Positions 9,604-18,865 are shown, counted from the first letter of the stretch. The stretch: DNA of 64,000 nucleotides from Burkholderiales bacterium LSUCC0115 (GCA_009646425.1 WJBW01000002.1:124001-188000), one strand, 5' to 3'. Numbers and translations are program-made. Notes: generated by a model not told the origin, from the letters alone.

Positions 9604-11589
9604 TTAAGTCGCCTGTTTCAGCTGCTCCAGGATGGCCGGATTCTCGAGGGTCGAGGTGTCTTGCGTGATCTCCTCACCTTTGGCCAGGGTGCGCAGCAGG
9701 CGGCGCATGATCTTGCCGGACCGGGTCTTGGGCAGATTGTCGCCGAACCGAATCTCTTTGGGCTTGGCAATCGGCCCGATTTCCTTGCCCACCCAATTGC
9801 GCAGCTCGTTGGCCAGCTTCTTGGCGTCGTCGCCAGAGGGCCTGGCCCCTTTGAGAACCACGAAGGCGACAATGGCCTCGCCAGTCAGGTCATCGGGACG
9901 GCCCACCACGGCGGCCTCGGCCACCAGGTGATTGGCGACCAGGGCGGATTCAATCTCCATGGTACCCATGCGATGGCCCGAGACGTTCAGAACGTCGTCG
10001 ATACGACCCATGATGGTGAAGTAGCCCGTGTCTTTGTCACGAATGGCACCGTCACCAGCCAGGTAGAGCTTGCCCCCGAGTTCCTCGGGGAAGTAGGACT
10101 TCTTGAAGCGGTCGGGGTCATTCCAGATGGTTCGGATCATGGACGGCCAAGGCTTTTTAACGACCAGGATGCCGCCCTGACCGTTGGGCAGGTCGCCGCC
10201 GACTTCGTCGACGATGGCCGCCTGGATACCAGGAAACGGCAGCGTGCAGGATCCGGGCACCAATGGGGTTGCACCAGGCATCGGCGTGATCATGTGGCCG
10301 CCAGTTTCCGTCTGCCAGAAGGTGTCTACGATGGGGCAACGACCATGGCCCACGTTGGTGTGGTACCACATCCAGGCCTCTGGGTTGATGGGCTCGCCAA
10401 CCGATCCCAGCAGTCGCAGCGACTTGAGGTTGAAGTGTTGAGGGTGGCACTCGGGCGTGGTCTCGCCGGCCTTGATCAGCGACCGGATGGCCGTGGGCGC
10501 CGTGTAGAAAATCGAGACCTTGTGCTTTTGAATCATGTCCCAGAAGCGGCCGGCATTCGGGTAGGTGGGCACGCCCTCGAACACGATCTGGGTGGCGCCG
10601 CAGGCCAGCGGGCCGTAGGCGATGTAGGTGTGACCCGTGACCCAACCAATGTCTGCGGTACACCAAAACACATCTTCGTCACGGATGTCGAAGGTGTACT
10701 TCATGGTCAGCTTGGCATGGAGCAGATAGCCACCGCTGGAGTGCTGGACGCCCTTTGGCTTACCAGTGGAGCCAGAGGTGTACAGAATGAACAAGGGGTG
10801 CTCAGCCTCCACCCAGACCGGCTCACAGGTCTCGGCCTGGCCCTTGACGAGTTCGTCCATGTAGATGTCCCGGCCGGCGACCATGGGTACATTGCCACCC
10901 GTGCGGCGATAGACCACCACATGCTTGACGCCTTCGCAGCCGCCCATGGCAAAGGCCTCGTCCACAGCGGGTTTCAGGGGGATGTTCTTGCCGCCGCGGC
11001 ACTGTTCATCGGCAGCGATCACAAGGGTTGCGCCAGCGTCGACCACTCGCTCTTGCAGGCTCTTGGCAGAAAACCCACCGAAGACCACAGAGTGAATCAC
11101 GCCCAGACGGGCACAGGCCTGCATGGCCACCACGCCCTCGACGGACATGGGCATGTAGATGAGGGCCCGGTCCCCTTTTTTGTAACCCAAGGACTTCAGG
11201 CCATTGGCCAAGGCGCAGACCTTGGCATAGAGCTGCTTGTAGGTGACGTGGGTGACCTCACCGCCGTCGGCCTCGAAAATGATGGCAACTTTGTCGCCAT
11301 TGCCGTTTTCGATGTTGCGCTCGAGACAGTTGTGGGAGACGTTCAGTTGACCGTCATCGAACCACTTGTAAAAAGGCGCATTGGACTCATCCAGGGTCCG
11401 GGTAAAGGGCTTGTGCCAGCTCAATTCCTCACGCGCCCGCTTGGCCCAAAAACCCGCGTAATCGTCGTCGGCCTCTTTGCACAGGGCCTTGTAGGCCTCC
11501 ATGCTGTTGATGCGAGCCTTGGCCGCAAAATCGTGGGGGGGTTCAAAGATGCGGTCTTCGTGCATGACCGACTCGATGCCGGTGGACAT
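9604..11589 (-). CDS. acs: Acetyl-coenzyme A synthetase (AMP-forming)
   Basis: Activates acetate with ATP and CoA to acetyl-CoA through an acetyl-adenylate. It has 661 residues, the usual length. The adenylate-forming motif [11 protein letters not shown] lies near residue 268. The C-terminal [11 protein letters not shown] holds the lysine (near residue 623) that Pat/CobB-type enzymes acetylate to switch Acs off. The ATG at 11589 has a strong AGGAGGAG Shine-Dalgarno. It is a stand-alone gene. A TGTATACA palindrome lies 50-60 bases upstream, but no promoter could be assigned with confidence. Confidence 0.97.
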   Translation of the reverse strand: MSTGIESVMHEDRIFEPPHDFAAKARINSMEAYKALCKEADDDYAGFWAKRAREELSWHKPFTRTLDESNAPFYKWFDDGQLNVSHNCLERNIENGNGDKVAIIFEADGGEVTHVTYKQLYAKVCALANGLKSLGYKKGDRALIYMPMSVEGVVAMQACARLGVIHSVVFGGFSAKSLQERVVDAGATLVIAADEQCRGGKNIPLKPAVDEAFAMGGCEGVKHVVVYRRTGGNVPMVAGRDIYMDELVKGQAETCEPVWVEAEHPLFILYTSGSTGKPKGVQHSSGGYLLHAKLTMKYTFDIRDEDVFWCTADIGWVTGHTYIAYGPLACGATQIVFEGVPTYPNAGRFWDMIQKHKVSIFYTAPTAIRSLIKAGETTPECHPQHFNLKSLRLLGSVGEPINPEAWMWYHTNVGHGRCPIVDTFWQTETGGHMITPMPGATPLVPGSCTLPFPGIQAAIVDEVGGDLPNGQGGILVVKKPWPSMIRTIWNDPDRFKKSYFPEELGGKLYLAGDGAIRDKDTGYFTIMGRIDDVLNVSGHRMGTMEIESALVANHLVAEAAVVGRPDDLTGEAIVAFVVLKGARPSGDDAKKLANELRNWVGKEIGPIAKPKEIRFGDNLPKTRSGKIMRRLLRTLAKGEEITQDTSTLENPAILEQLKQAT

Positions 11590-11718
11590 GGTTGTCTCCT
11601 CCTAAGAGATAATAGAAATCTGTTTTGGGTGTCCCGCTTCTTGTATACATCTGGAGCGGGTCCACCTGCCTAAAAGGCCTTATAACCTTAATCTACGCCA
11701 AAAAATCGACCCTGTCAT

Positions 11719-12249
11719 ATGCGCTACCTCAAACCTCTGCCTCAAATGATCTTTGCCAGCCGCTGGCTCCAACTGCCCCTGTACGTCGGCCTGATCCTGG
11801 CCCAGGCGGTCTATGTCTTTCACTTCTGGGTGGAACTCAGCCACCTGCTGTCTGGCGTCTTCACGCCGGCAGCCGGCAGCCAGCCCCTGACCGAGACAGC
11901 CATCATGCTGATCGTGCTGGGCCTGATCGACGTGGTCATGATCTCCAACCTGCTGATCATGGTCATCGTGGGCGGCTACGAGACCTTTGTTTCACGCATG
12001 AACCTGGAGAATCACCCGGACCAGCCCGAATGGCTGTCGCACGTCAATGCCTCGGTCCTCAAGGTCAAGCTGGCCACCGCCATCATCGGTATCTCATCGA
12101 TCCACCTGCTCAAGACCTTTATCAACGCCGAGCAGTACAGCGAGAAGACCCTGATCGCCCAGACGGTCATCCACATCACCTTCCTGCTGTCGGCCATCGC
12201 CATTGCTTATTGCGATCGTCTGATGAGCAAGGCCAGCGACCAGCACTAA
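11719..12249 (+). CDS. UPF0114 (YqhA-like) inner-membrane protein
   Basis: A 176-residue membrane protein of the UPF0114/YqhA family, function unknown. Features seen are an N-terminal amphipathic stretch followed by hydrophobic segments near residues 18-38, 60-85, 115-135 and 145-165. The conserved LIDVVMISNLLIMVIVGGYE segment after the second helix is the family signature. The ATG at 11719 is divergent from acs. It is followed 27 bases later by the fumarase gene on the same strand, so the two may be cotranscribed. Confidence 0.88.
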   Translation: MRYLKPLPQMIFASRWLQLPLYVGLILAQAVYVFHFWVELSHLLSGVFTPAAGSQPLTETAIMLIVLGLIDVVMISNLLIMVIVGGYETFVSRMNLENHPDQPEWLSHVNASVLKVKLATAIIGISSIHLLKTFINAEQYSEKTLIAQTVIHITFLLSAIAIAYCDRLMSKASDQH

Positions 12250-12276
12250 TTCATATCACCACCGGAGACCCAGACC

Positions 12277-13800
12277 ATGGCCAGCATTCGTCAGAACGAC
12301 CTGATCCAAAGCGTCCGAGACGCCTTTCAGTTCATCAGCTACTACCACCCCAAGGACTTTCTCGACGCCCTGGCCTCGGCTTACGAAAAAGAACAAAGCA
12401 GTGCTGCCAAAGACGCCATCGCCCAAATTCTGACCAACAGCCGCATGAGCGCCGAGGGCCACCGGCCCATCTGCCAGGACACGGGTATTGCCACGGTCTT
12501 TATCAAGATCGGTATGCATGTTCAGTGGACAGACGCCACCATGTCGGTCACCGACATGATCAACGAAGGGGTTCGTCAGGCCTACACACTGGCCTCTAAC
12601 CCCCTTCGTGCGTCCGTCTTGGCCGATCCGGCCGGCACCAAAAAGAACACCAAGGACAACACGCCAGCGGTGATTCACTACGAGGTCGTAGCCGGTGACG
12701 GCGTCGAGGTGATCTGCGCGGCCAAAGGCGGTGGGAGCGAGGCCAAGGCCAAGTTACAGGTGCTCAATCCCAGCGACAACATCGCTGACTGGGTCCTCAA
12801 GACCGTGCCCAGCATGGGCGCTGGCTGGTGCCCACCAGGCATTTTGGGGATTGGCATCGGCGGCACGCCCGAAAAGGCGGCCGTTCTGGCCAAGGAATCG
12901 CTCATGGCTCCAGTGGACATGGCTGAACTCAAAGCCCGCGGCCCCCAAAACCGCATCGAGGAGTTGCGCATCGAGATCTACGATCGCGTGAATGCCCTGG
13001 GCATCGGGGCACAGGGGCTCGGTGGCCTGACCACGGTTCTGGACGTCAAGATCATGGACTGCCCCACCCATGCCGCCAACCTGCCCGTGGCCATGATTCC
13101 CAACTGCGCTGCGACCCGTCACATCCACTTTCACTTAGACGGCAGCGGTCCAGCGGTCTTTGACCCCCCATCCCTATCCGACTGGCCCAATGTCAGCTGG
13201 AAGGCTGACACCCAGAAGAGCAAACGGGTGGACCTGGATACGCTCACGCCCGAGGAGGTCGCGAGCTGGAAGCCAGGCCAGACACTGCTGCTCAACGGCA
13301 AGCTGCTGACCGGTCGTGATGCGGCCCACAAGCGCATTGCCGACATGCTGGCCAGAGGCGAGAAGCTACCGGTGGACTTCACCAACCGGGTGATTTATTA
13401 CGTCGGACCGGTTGACCCGATTGCCGGTGAGGCCGTTGGTCCTGCTGGTCCTACCACCTCCACCCGAATGGATTCCTTCACGGAGACCATGCTGGGCCAG
13501 ACTGGGCTGCTGGCCATGGTCGGCAAGGCCGAGCGGGGTGCGGACACCGTCGCGACCATCAAAAAATACAAGCGGGCCTACCTGATTGCCGTTGGTGGGT
13601 CGGCCTATCTGGTCAGCAAGGCCATCAAGAAATCCAAAGTCTTGGCCTTTGAAGACTTGGGCATGGAGGCCATCTACGAGTTTGAGATTCAGGACATGCC
13701 GGTCACCGTGGCGGTGGACAGCAACGGCGATGCCGTCCACGAGTCAGGCCCCAAAGAGTGGCGCGTCAAGATCGCCGAGCTTCAGGGCAAGGCCGCCTAA
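12277..13800 (+). CDS. fumA: Fumarate hydratase class I (iron-sulfur)
   Basis: Interconverts fumarate and L-malate in the TCA cycle using an oxygen-sensitive [4Fe-4S] cluster. It has 507 residues, the single-chain form with fused alpha and beta domains. Likely cluster cysteines are in RPICQDTG, GAGWCPPGILG and MIPNCAATRH. The beta domain begins near residue 335 and carries GPTTSTRMD. The ATG at 12277 has GGAG upstream. A strong hairpin terminator follows directly. The tartrate dehydratase subfamily is an alternative, but the length and N-terminus fit class I fumarase. Confidence 0.93.
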   Translation: MASIRQNDLIQSVRDAFQFISYYHPKDFLDALASAYEKEQSSAAKDAIAQILTNSRMSAEGHRPICQDTGIATVFIKIGMHVQWTDATMSVTDMINEGVRQAYTLASNPLRASVLADPAGTKKNTKDNTPAVIHYEVVAGDGVEVICAAKGGGSEAKAKLQVLNPSDNIADWVLKTVPSMGAGWCPPGILGIGIGGTPEKAAVLAKESLMAPVDMAELKARGPQNRIEELRIEIYDRVNALGIGAQGLGGLTTVLDVKIMDCPTHAANLPVAMIPNCAATRHIHFHLDGSGPAVFDPPSLSDWPNVSWKADTQKSKRVDLDTLTPEEVASWKPGQTLLLNGKLLTGRDAAHKRIADMLARGEKLPVDFTNRVIYYVGPVDPIAGEAVGPAGPTTSTRMDSFTETMLGQTGLLAMVGKAERGADTVATIKKYKRAYLIAVGGSAYLVSKAIKKSKVLAFEDLGMEAIYEFEIQDMPVTVAVDSNGDAVHESGPKEWRVKIAELQGKAA

Positions 13801-13804
13801 AAAC

Positions 13805-13838
13805 AAAAAGGCCGTGCCACAGTGGGCACGGCCTTTTT
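13805..13838. terminator. Bidirectional intrinsic terminator after fumarase
   Basis: Perfect stem of nine G/C-rich pairs (GGCCGTGCC at 13810-13818, GGCACGGCC at 13825-13833) flanked by A5 and T5, so it works on both strands. It ends fumA on the plus strand and the GlcG-like gene (stop at 13858) on the minus strand. Confidence 0.93.
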
Positions 13839-13857
13839 GCATAGACAGAGGGTTGGC

Positions 13858-14265
13858 TTACAGGCCCAGGGCTGCGATGCCAGCCTTGGCAATCTGGGCG
13901 TCCTCGTTTGACTTCACGTTGGAGACGCCGACAGCGCCCACACAGACACCATCCACCATCACCGGCACGCCGCCCTCGAGCATGCCCTTGAGCTCAGGCG
14001 CCGACAGAAATGAGGTCCGGCCGTTGTTGATGACATCCTCGTAGATCTTGGATTCCCGTCGACCCAGGGCTGCCGTCTTGGCCTTCTCGGGTGCGATGTA
14101 GGCCGATACAGGGGGAGCGCCTTCCAGCCGCTTGAACCACAGCAGGTGGCCACCGTCATCACAAATGGCAATGCTGACCACCCAATTGTTTTTCTTGGCC
14201 TCGGCCTCGGCGGCTGCGCCCATCATTTCGACATCGGCCTGGGTGAGCATGGGTCGTTGTTTCAC
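13858..14265 (-). CDS. GlcG/HbpS-family heme-binding-like protein (DUF336)
   Basis: A 135-residue single-domain protein. The family includes GlcG of glycolate operons and heme-binding HbpS. Family features seen are DDGGHLLWFKRLEGAPP, the KAKTAALGRRES helix and a C-terminal GGVPVMVDGVCVGAVGVSN strand pair. The start is GTG at 14265 with AAGGAG six bases upstream. It is divergent from an iron-type periplasmic binding protein, with a Fur-like palindrome between the two. No signal peptide is seen, so a cytoplasmic location is likely. The ligand is not determinable from sequence. Confidence 0.83.
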   Translation of the reverse strand: MKQRPMLTQADVEMMGAAAEAEAKKNNWVVSIAICDDGGHLLWFKRLEGAPPVSAYIAPEKAKTAALGRRESKIYEDVINNGRTSFLSAPELKGMLEGGVPVMVDGVCVGAVGVSNVKSNEDAQIAKAGIAALGL

Positions 14266-14396
14266 AGAAGACTCCTTTGGTCGTTTAAGAGAAGAGACAG
14301 CTGGACTATGTCACAGCCCCAGGCAGACCGTCTTTTGGGAATTGCCCCAGGGCGGGCCACAGGATGATGGCGATAGTAGGGCGCCCTTTGGTTGCA

Positions 14397-14415
14397 AATA
14401 AGAAACGTTCGTATT
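14397..14415. promoter_or_regulatory. Candidate Fur-type operator
   Basis: A 19-bp inverted repeat, AATAAGAA-ACG-TTCGTATT, matching in seven of eight arm positions. It sits in the divergent gap upstream of an Fe(III)-type binding protein gene. Size, symmetry and context suit a Fur box; the match to the canonical GATAATGATAATCATTATC is only partial. Confidence 0.5.
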
Positions 14416-14481
14416 ATTATTTCAACACTGCTTTTTCATCACCACAACCGACCTTTGTCATCCTTTATGAACGTGACCACC

Positions 14482-15537
14482 ATGACCTCAAAACCCGCCC
14501 TCCTCCAGCCGCGTCGGCTGATCGGCCTGGCCCTGCTCGCCGCCCTCATCGCACCGGGCCTTCCCCAAGCTCACGCAAAAGCCGCTGGCAGCCTCAACCT
14601 GTACACCGCACGCCACTACAGCAGCGACGACGCTCTCTATGAGAAGTTCACCAAAGCCACCGGCATCAAGGTCAACGTCGTCAGCGCTGGTGACGAAGCC
14701 CTGCTCCAACGCATCAAGAGTGAAGGCGCGGCAAGTCCCGGTGACGTGCTGCTGCTGGCCGACGCCTCTCGCCTCTTTGCAGCCGAGCAAGACGGCCTCT
14801 TCCAAGCCACTCCATCCAAAACGCTTGAAAACGCGATTCCGGCCAACCTGCGGTCTGGCAACCTCTGGTTTGGCCTGACCACGCGTGCCCGCGTACTGGT
14901 AATCGATCCCGCTCGCGTCAAGCCCGAATCGGTCAAGACCTATTCAAATCTGGCCAGTCCAGCCCTCAAAGGCCTGGTCTGCACCCGAACCGCTGCGCAT
15001 CCCTACATGATCTCGCTGATCGCCTCGCAGGCGGCCCACAACGGCGCAGACAAGGCTGAGGCCTGGGCCAAAGGTGTGGTCGCCAACCTCGCACGCAAGC
15101 CCAAGGGCGGTGACACCGATCAGATCAAGGCCGTCGCCTCTGGGGAGTGTGGCGTGGCGGTCAGCAACAGCTACTACTACGCCAGGCTCATGCGAAGCAC
15201 CAAGCCAGAGGACAAGGCGGTGGTCGCCAAGACCAAGCTGGTCTGGCCTGACCAGGCCGGCCGTGGCGCCCACATCAACGTCTCTGGTGGCGGCACGCTG
15301 AAAAATGCGCCCAACAAGGACAACGCGCGCAAGTTCCTGGAATTCCTGGCCAGCAAAGAGACTCAGGCTGACTTTGCCAATGGCAACAACGAGTGGCCCG
15401 TGGTGGCTGGCGTCAAAACCGACAACCCAGCCCTGGCATCCCTGGGCGAGTTCAAACGGGACCCCCAGGCCATTGCCGACTTTGCCAAGCAGATTCGTAC
15501 GGCCCAACAAATCGCCGATAAAACCGGCTGGAAGTAA
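14482..15537 (+). CDS. Fe(III) ABC transporter periplasmic binding protein (FbpA/AfuA type), orphan
   Basis: Periplasmic ferric-ion receptor of the COG1840 family, 351 residues from the ATG at 14482. The ATG at 14467 is an alternative; starts further upstream would run through the operator palindrome. A signal peptide (MTSKPALLQPRRLIGLALL...AHA) spans about 32 residues. The mature protein opens with SLNLYTARHY, and SNSYYYARLM near residues 228-237 has the tyrosines that bind Fe(III) in FbpA. No permease or ATPase is adjacent. The Fur-like site suggests iron repression. It ends at a bidirectional terminator. Confidence 0.88.
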   Translation: MTSKPALLQPRRLIGLALLAALIAPGLPQAHAKAAGSLNLYTARHYSSDDALYEKFTKATGIKVNVVSAGDEALLQRIKSEGAASPGDVLLLADASRLFAAEQDGLFQATPSKTLENAIPANLRSGNLWFGLTTRARVLVIDPARVKPESVKTYSNLASPALKGLVCTRTAAHPYMISLIASQAAHNGADKAEAWAKGVVANLARKPKGGDTDQIKAVASGECGVAVSNSYYYARLMRSTKPEDKAVVAKTKLVWPDQAGRGAHINVSGGGTLKNAPNKDNARKFLEFLASKETQADFANGNNEWPVVAGVKTDNPALASLGEFKRDPQAIADFAKQIRTAQQIADKTGWK

Positions 15538-15566
15538 CCCGCCTTCGACCTCCTAGCGAATGCGAA

Positions 15567-15599
15567 AAAAGGCCCTGGGCGGGATACCCAGGGCCTTTT
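15567..15599. terminator. Bidirectional intrinsic terminator
   Basis: A 13-bp perfect stem (AAAAGGCCCTGGG at 15567-15579, CCCAGGGCCTTTT at 15587-15599) with a seven-base loop and flanking A/T tracts. It separates the convergent iron-binding-protein gene (stop 15537) and the RidA gene (stop 15622). Confidence 0.93.
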
Positions 15600-15621
15600 C
15601 TTTGTCGGTCTCTCGCTGGGC

Positions 15622-15975
15622 TTAGGCCTGCGCAGCAATCACTTTGATTTCAACCTTGTAACTGGGTGCAGCCATGGCCGCCTGGACGGTCGCTCTAGCA
15701 GGCGTAGCGCCGGGCACGACCCAGGTGTCCCAGACGCTGTTCATCTTGGAGAAGTCGGCGATGTCCGCCAAGAAAATCTGAGCCGACAGAATGCGCGACT
15801 TGTCTGAACCGGCCTGCGCCAGCAGACGGTCAATGGCCGCCAAGACCTGTTGGGTCTGCCCCACTACATCGGCCGAGGGGTCTGCAGCGACCTGGCCCGC
15901 CAGGTAGACCACACCATTGTGAATGCAGGCCTCTGACATGCGGGCCCCGACTTCAAGACGTTGAATCGTCGACAA
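15622..15975 (-). CDS. RidA/YjgF-family protein (enamine/imine deaminase-like)
   Basis: Small trimeric protein family that hydrolyses reactive enamine/imine intermediates from PLP enzymes. It has 117 residues. VVYLAGQVA and the conserved Arg in TPARATVQA, needed for deaminase activity, are present. The start is TTG at 15975 with AAAGGAG six bases upstream. It follows the alpha/beta hydrolase gene by 12 bases, so they form a two-gene unit. It belongs to the 'YjgF/Yer057p' group with SAQIFLADIADFSKMN, which is divergent from archetypal RidA, so the exact substrate is open. Confidence 0.87.
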   Translation of the reverse strand: MSTIQRLEVGARMSEACIHNGVVYLAGQVAADPSADVVGQTQQVLAAIDRLLAQAGSDKSRILSAQIFLADIADFSKMNSVWDTWVVPGATPARATVQAAMAAPSYKVEIKVIAAQA

Positions 15976-15987
15976 GACAAACTCCTT

Positions 15988-16875
15988 TTAGGACTGGTTG
16001 GAAATAAAGGCCTCGACCAGATCGATCTGATCGGTCTGAAGCAAGGAAGGGGCATGGCCCACCCCGGCTATGGTAGCCAGTTGCGCCTTTGGGCCCCGAA
16101 TCGTCATCTCGTGGGCCACCGCCTCGGTCAAGAGATCGCTCTGCTCGCCACGGATGAGCAGCGTCGGCGCCTGAATCTGGTCATAGAGGGTCCAGAGATT
16201 CAGATCAGTCGCCCGGCCCCCGTTGGCTGCGATGGCCACTCGAAAAGGCTCTGCAATCCGCGGGTCGTAATGAAACCGCCACTGTCCGGACGCATCCGTT
16301 CTGAGCACACTCTGCGCCAGGAAATCCCATTGCTCTGGCGTGTGCGGCCCGAAGCCGGCAAAGATTTTCTCGACCAGGCCACGGGCCTGCTCAAAGGATG
16401 AGAACGCTGGGTTGCTACCCAAATAGGCGCCGATGCGATCCAAGGCTGGCCCACTGACAACGGCACCGACGTCGTTGAGCACCAAAGACCGAAACCGCAG
16501 CCCTGGCCCCATGGCAGCCTGCCCCGCCATCACCATGGCAATCAGACCGCCCATCGAAGTCCCCACCCAGTGCACGGCCGCTAGGCCCAGCTGCTGAGCC
16601 ATGGCCTGCATGTCCATGGCGTACTGGCCAACATGGTAGTGACTGGGATCGGTCAACTGGTCTGATTGGCCTCGGCCCACCACGTCCGGCGCCAAGACCC
16701 AATACCGACTGCTGAGTCGATTCGCCAGTGGCTCAAAGTCTTGCGAGACCCTGGTCAATCCATGTACGCAGACCACCGTCTGCGGTGCCGTCGGCGAGCC
16801 CCAGCTGCGCACTGCCATGCGGTGAGCACCCCCTGGGCTCTGACACTGAATCTGCAACCACTCGGTCTGCGGCAT
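15988..16875 (-). CDS. Alpha/beta hydrolase
   Basis: Alpha/beta-hydrolase fold enzyme, 295 residues from the ATG at 16875. A GTG 36 bases upstream is possible, but would leave only 29 bases to the divergent dehydrogenase gene. Visible are the oxyanion segment VCVHGLTR, the nucleophile elbow GTSMGG and the C-terminal catalytic His in GVGHAPSLL. The closest families are esterases and C-C hydrolases; no substrate can be assigned. Cotranscription with the RidA gene is likely from the 12-base gap. Confidence 0.86.
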   Translation of the reverse strand: MPQTEWLQIQCQSPGGAHRMAVRSWGSPTAPQTVVCVHGLTRVSQDFEPLANRLSSRYWVLAPDVVGRGQSDQLTDPSHYHVGQYAMDMQAMAQQLGLAAVHWVGTSMGGLIAMVMAGQAAMGPGLRFRSLVLNDVGAVVSGPALDRIGAYLGSNPAFSSFEQARGLVEKIFAGFGPHTPEQWDFLAQSVLRTDASGQWRFHYDPRIAEPFRVAIAANGGRATDLNLWTLYDQIQAPTLLIRGEQSDLLTEAVAHEMTIRGPKAQLATIAGVGHAPSLLQTDQIDLVEAFISNQS

Positions 16876-16940
16876 CTTGCAATGGGTCCTGCTAATCTGA
16901 TCGGATCGCACATGCTAACAACTTCAGAAAGGAAGCTCCG

Positions 16941-17732
16941 ATGTCCGCCATGCTTGCTGGAAAAACTGCCCTGGTCACTGGTTCGACCAGTGGAATTGGT
17001 CTTGGAATGGCCCGCGCACTGGCGGCCCAGGGCGCCAACCTCATGTTGAATGGCTTTGGCGAACCAGCGCAGATCGAGGCGCTGCGTCAGGAGATCGAGA
17101 AGACCCATGGCATCAAGGCCCTTCACCATGGTGCCGACATGTCAAAGCCAACCGAGATCGAAGACCTGATGCGGTCCACCGAACAGGCTTTTGGCTCAGT
17201 GGACATCCTGGTCAACAACGCCGGCATTCAGCATGTGAGCCTGGTCGAGGACTTTCCCATCGAGAAATGGGATGCCGTCCTGGCCATCAACCTGTCATCG
17301 GCCTTTCACACCGCAAGACTCGCCCTGCCCGGCATGAAGAAACGCAACTACGGTCGCATCATCAACATCGCCTCGGCTCATGGTCTCGTGGCCTCAGCCC
17401 AGAAATCGGCCTACGTGGCAGCCAAACATGGCCTGGTCGGTCTTACCAAAGTCATCGCGCTGGAGACCGCTCAGACGGGCATCACCTGCAACGCCATCTG
17501 CCCAGGCTGGGTCCTGACCCCCTTGGTGCAAAAGCAGGTGGACGCCCGGGCCCAGAATGAAGGCGTCTCAGGCGAGGAAGCCAAGAAGCGACTCTTGCTG
17601 GAGAAGCAGCCTTCGGGCGAGTTTGTCACCCCCGAGCAACTGGCTGGGCTGGCCGTCTTTTTGTGCTCCCCTGCAGCCGACCAGGTTCGCGGTGTGGCCT
17701 GGAACATGGATGGTGGCTGGGTCGCTCAGTAA
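16941..17732 (+). CDS. bdhA: D-3-hydroxybutyrate dehydrogenase (SDR)
   Basis: NAD-dependent oxidation of D-3-hydroxybutyrate to acetoacetate, part of PHB turnover. It has 263 residues. GSTSGIGLGMA binds the cofactor; NNAGIQHV, the Ser in NIASAHGLVAS and the Tyr/Lys in SAYVAAKHG form the active site. KQPSGEFVTPEQLAGLAVFLCS and the end GVAWNMDGGWVAQ are typical of bacterial BdhA. The ATG at 16941 has an AAAGGAAG Shine-Dalgarno. Its stop codon abuts the stop of the comEC relic on the other strand. Confidence 0.93.
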   Translation: MSAMLAGKTALVTGSTSGIGLGMARALAAQGANLMLNGFGEPAQIEALRQEIEKTHGIKALHHGADMSKPTEIEDLMRSTEQAFGSVDILVNNAGIQHVSLVEDFPIEKWDAVLAINLSSAFHTARLALPGMKKRNYGRIINIASAHGLVASAQKSAYVAAKHGLVGLTKVIALETAQTGITCNAICPGWVLTPLVQKQVDARAQNEGVSGEEAKKRLLLEKQPSGEFVTPEQLAGLAVFLCSPAADQVRGVAWNMDGGWVAQ

Positions 17733-18047
17733 TCAAGGGGCTGGCCGACGCACCACGTGCCAGAACCGGCGGGTCACCGACTGAGCCTGACTGACCTGCC
17801 ACTGACCATCCTGCCAACGCATCTGCAAACCCCCGTGCAGATCCGTCCGGAGGACCGTCGAGCCCACCTCCGCCGCCCGATCTAGCACGGGTCGCGTGGG
17901 GTGACCAAAGCGATTCCGATAGCCAGCCTGAACCACGAGCCAGTCGGGTGCAAACGACCGCAGCCACTCGAGAGATCCGGCAACGTTTCGCGTGCAAACA
18001 GCCAGAGCAGACCACTCAGCCAGGCCGATGCCGGGCACAAGATCCAC
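17733..18047 (-). pseudogene. comEC: comEC remnant: C-terminal tail of DNA-uptake channel protein
   Basis: An open stretch of 104 codons (GTG at 18047) whose second half reads APDWLVVQAGYRNRFGHP, then VGSTVLRTDLHGGLQMRW and RRFWHVV. This is the C-terminal end of the beta-lactamase-like domain of ComEC/Rec2, which normally has 700-800 residues. The first 35-40 residues do not resemble ComEC, and the HHGS metal motif expected just before this point is gone. It lies directly after tatD, the usual place of comEC in Burkholderiales, so this is decay in place and competence is probably lost. It could still be translated as a small protein. Confidence 0.78.
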
Positions 18048-18061
18048 ATGATGCCCCCCGC

Positions 18062-18865
18062 CTACTGAGGCTGATGAGGGTGGTGCGGGAGACCGAGGGC
18101 GTTGATCGCGTTCTGGCTGGTGGCCTGGGCAAGCGCCATGAAAGACAGGCCACGCTGATCCGCCAGCGTCTGAGCAATCCGTCGGAGTTGATGGGGTTCG
18201 TTCTGTTGGTCTTTTGGCAGCCAGGCCGGTGCGATGTCAGGGCTGTCCGTCTCCAGTACCAAGGCTTCCAGAGGCAACTCTCTGAAGAGCCTTTGAAGTC
18301 TAGTGGCCCTGGCGAAGGTGGCTGCACCCCCAAATCCCAGCCTGAGGCCCAGGTCGATAAACCTGCCAGCCTGAACGTCACTGCCATTGAAGGCGTGGGC
18401 AATCCCTCTTCGAATGCCATAGCGCCGCAGCCCTGCCGCTACCTGGTCTTGGGCCGCGCGAACATGCAAGACAACGGGCTTGTCGAGGTCTCGGGCCAGC
18501 TGAAGTTGCGCGTGGAAAAATGAATGCATGCGATCTCGATTCAGGTCAGGAACAAAGTGATCCAGCCCGATCTCGCCAATTCCTAAAAACTTGGGATCGT
18601 CGCGGGCTGCCAAGGCCCTAGCTTTCAGAATAGCGAGACTGTCGTCTTTCAGCCGATCGACATAACAAGGGTGAAGCCCCAATAGGTAGAAAACAGCCTC
18701 ATGACGCTCGGCCAGTGTTTGCACTCGGTCAAAGTTCTCTGGACTGACCGCTGGTACCACCACAGTCGAGACGCCCGCCTCCAGAGCCAAGGCCAACGAC
18801 GCCTCCGGGTCGTGCAGGTAGTCCAGGTGACAGTGGGAATCCACCAAGCGAATTGAGGCTGTCAT
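18062..18865 (-). CDS. tatD: TatD-family metal-dependent hydrolase/deoxyribonuclease
   Basis: Amidohydrolase-superfamily nuclease (3'-5' exonuclease in E. coli). It has 267 residues from the ATG at 18865, where the protein begins MTASIRLVDSHCHLDYLH with the first metal ligands. GIGEIGLDH, PVVLHVRAA, IAHAFNGS and LETDSPD supply the remaining metal-binding positions. It lies between a DUF2062 gene (divergent) and the comEC relic. Confidence 0.93.
   Translation of the reverse strand: MTASIRLVDSHCHLDYLHDPEASLALALEAGVSTVVVPAVSPENFDRVQTLAERHEAVFYLLGLHPCYVDRLKDDSLAILKARALAARDDPKFLGIGEIGLDHFVPDLNRDRMHSFFHAQLQLARDLDKPVVLHVRAAQDQVAAGLRRYGIRRGIAHAFNGSDVQAGRFIDLGLRLGFGGAATFARATRLQRLFRELPLEALVLETDSPDIAPAWLPKDQQNEPHQLRRIAQTLADQRGLSFMALAQATSQNAINALGLPHHPHQPQ

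Noticed and set aside
11641-11650. TGTATACA palindrome upstream of acs as a GntR operator
   Set aside because: Only eight symmetric bases, no regulator gene nearby and no clear promoter to relate it to.
9544-11673. A 709-codon open frame on the plus strand opposite acs
   Set aside because: No recognisable motifs; it mirrors the codon-position bias of acs. Similar long antisense frames lie opposite infB, nusA, uvrB and the TRAP receptor gene.
14378-14387. AGGGCGCCCT palindrome near the iron-receptor gene as a second operator
   Set aside because: A short GC-rich palindrome is expected by chance in GC-rich DNA.
18040-18061. GGHH in the frame before the comEC relic as the HHGS metal motif
   Set aside because: Wrong distance from VVQAGYRNRFGHP, and the following residues do not match HHGS-x-x-S.
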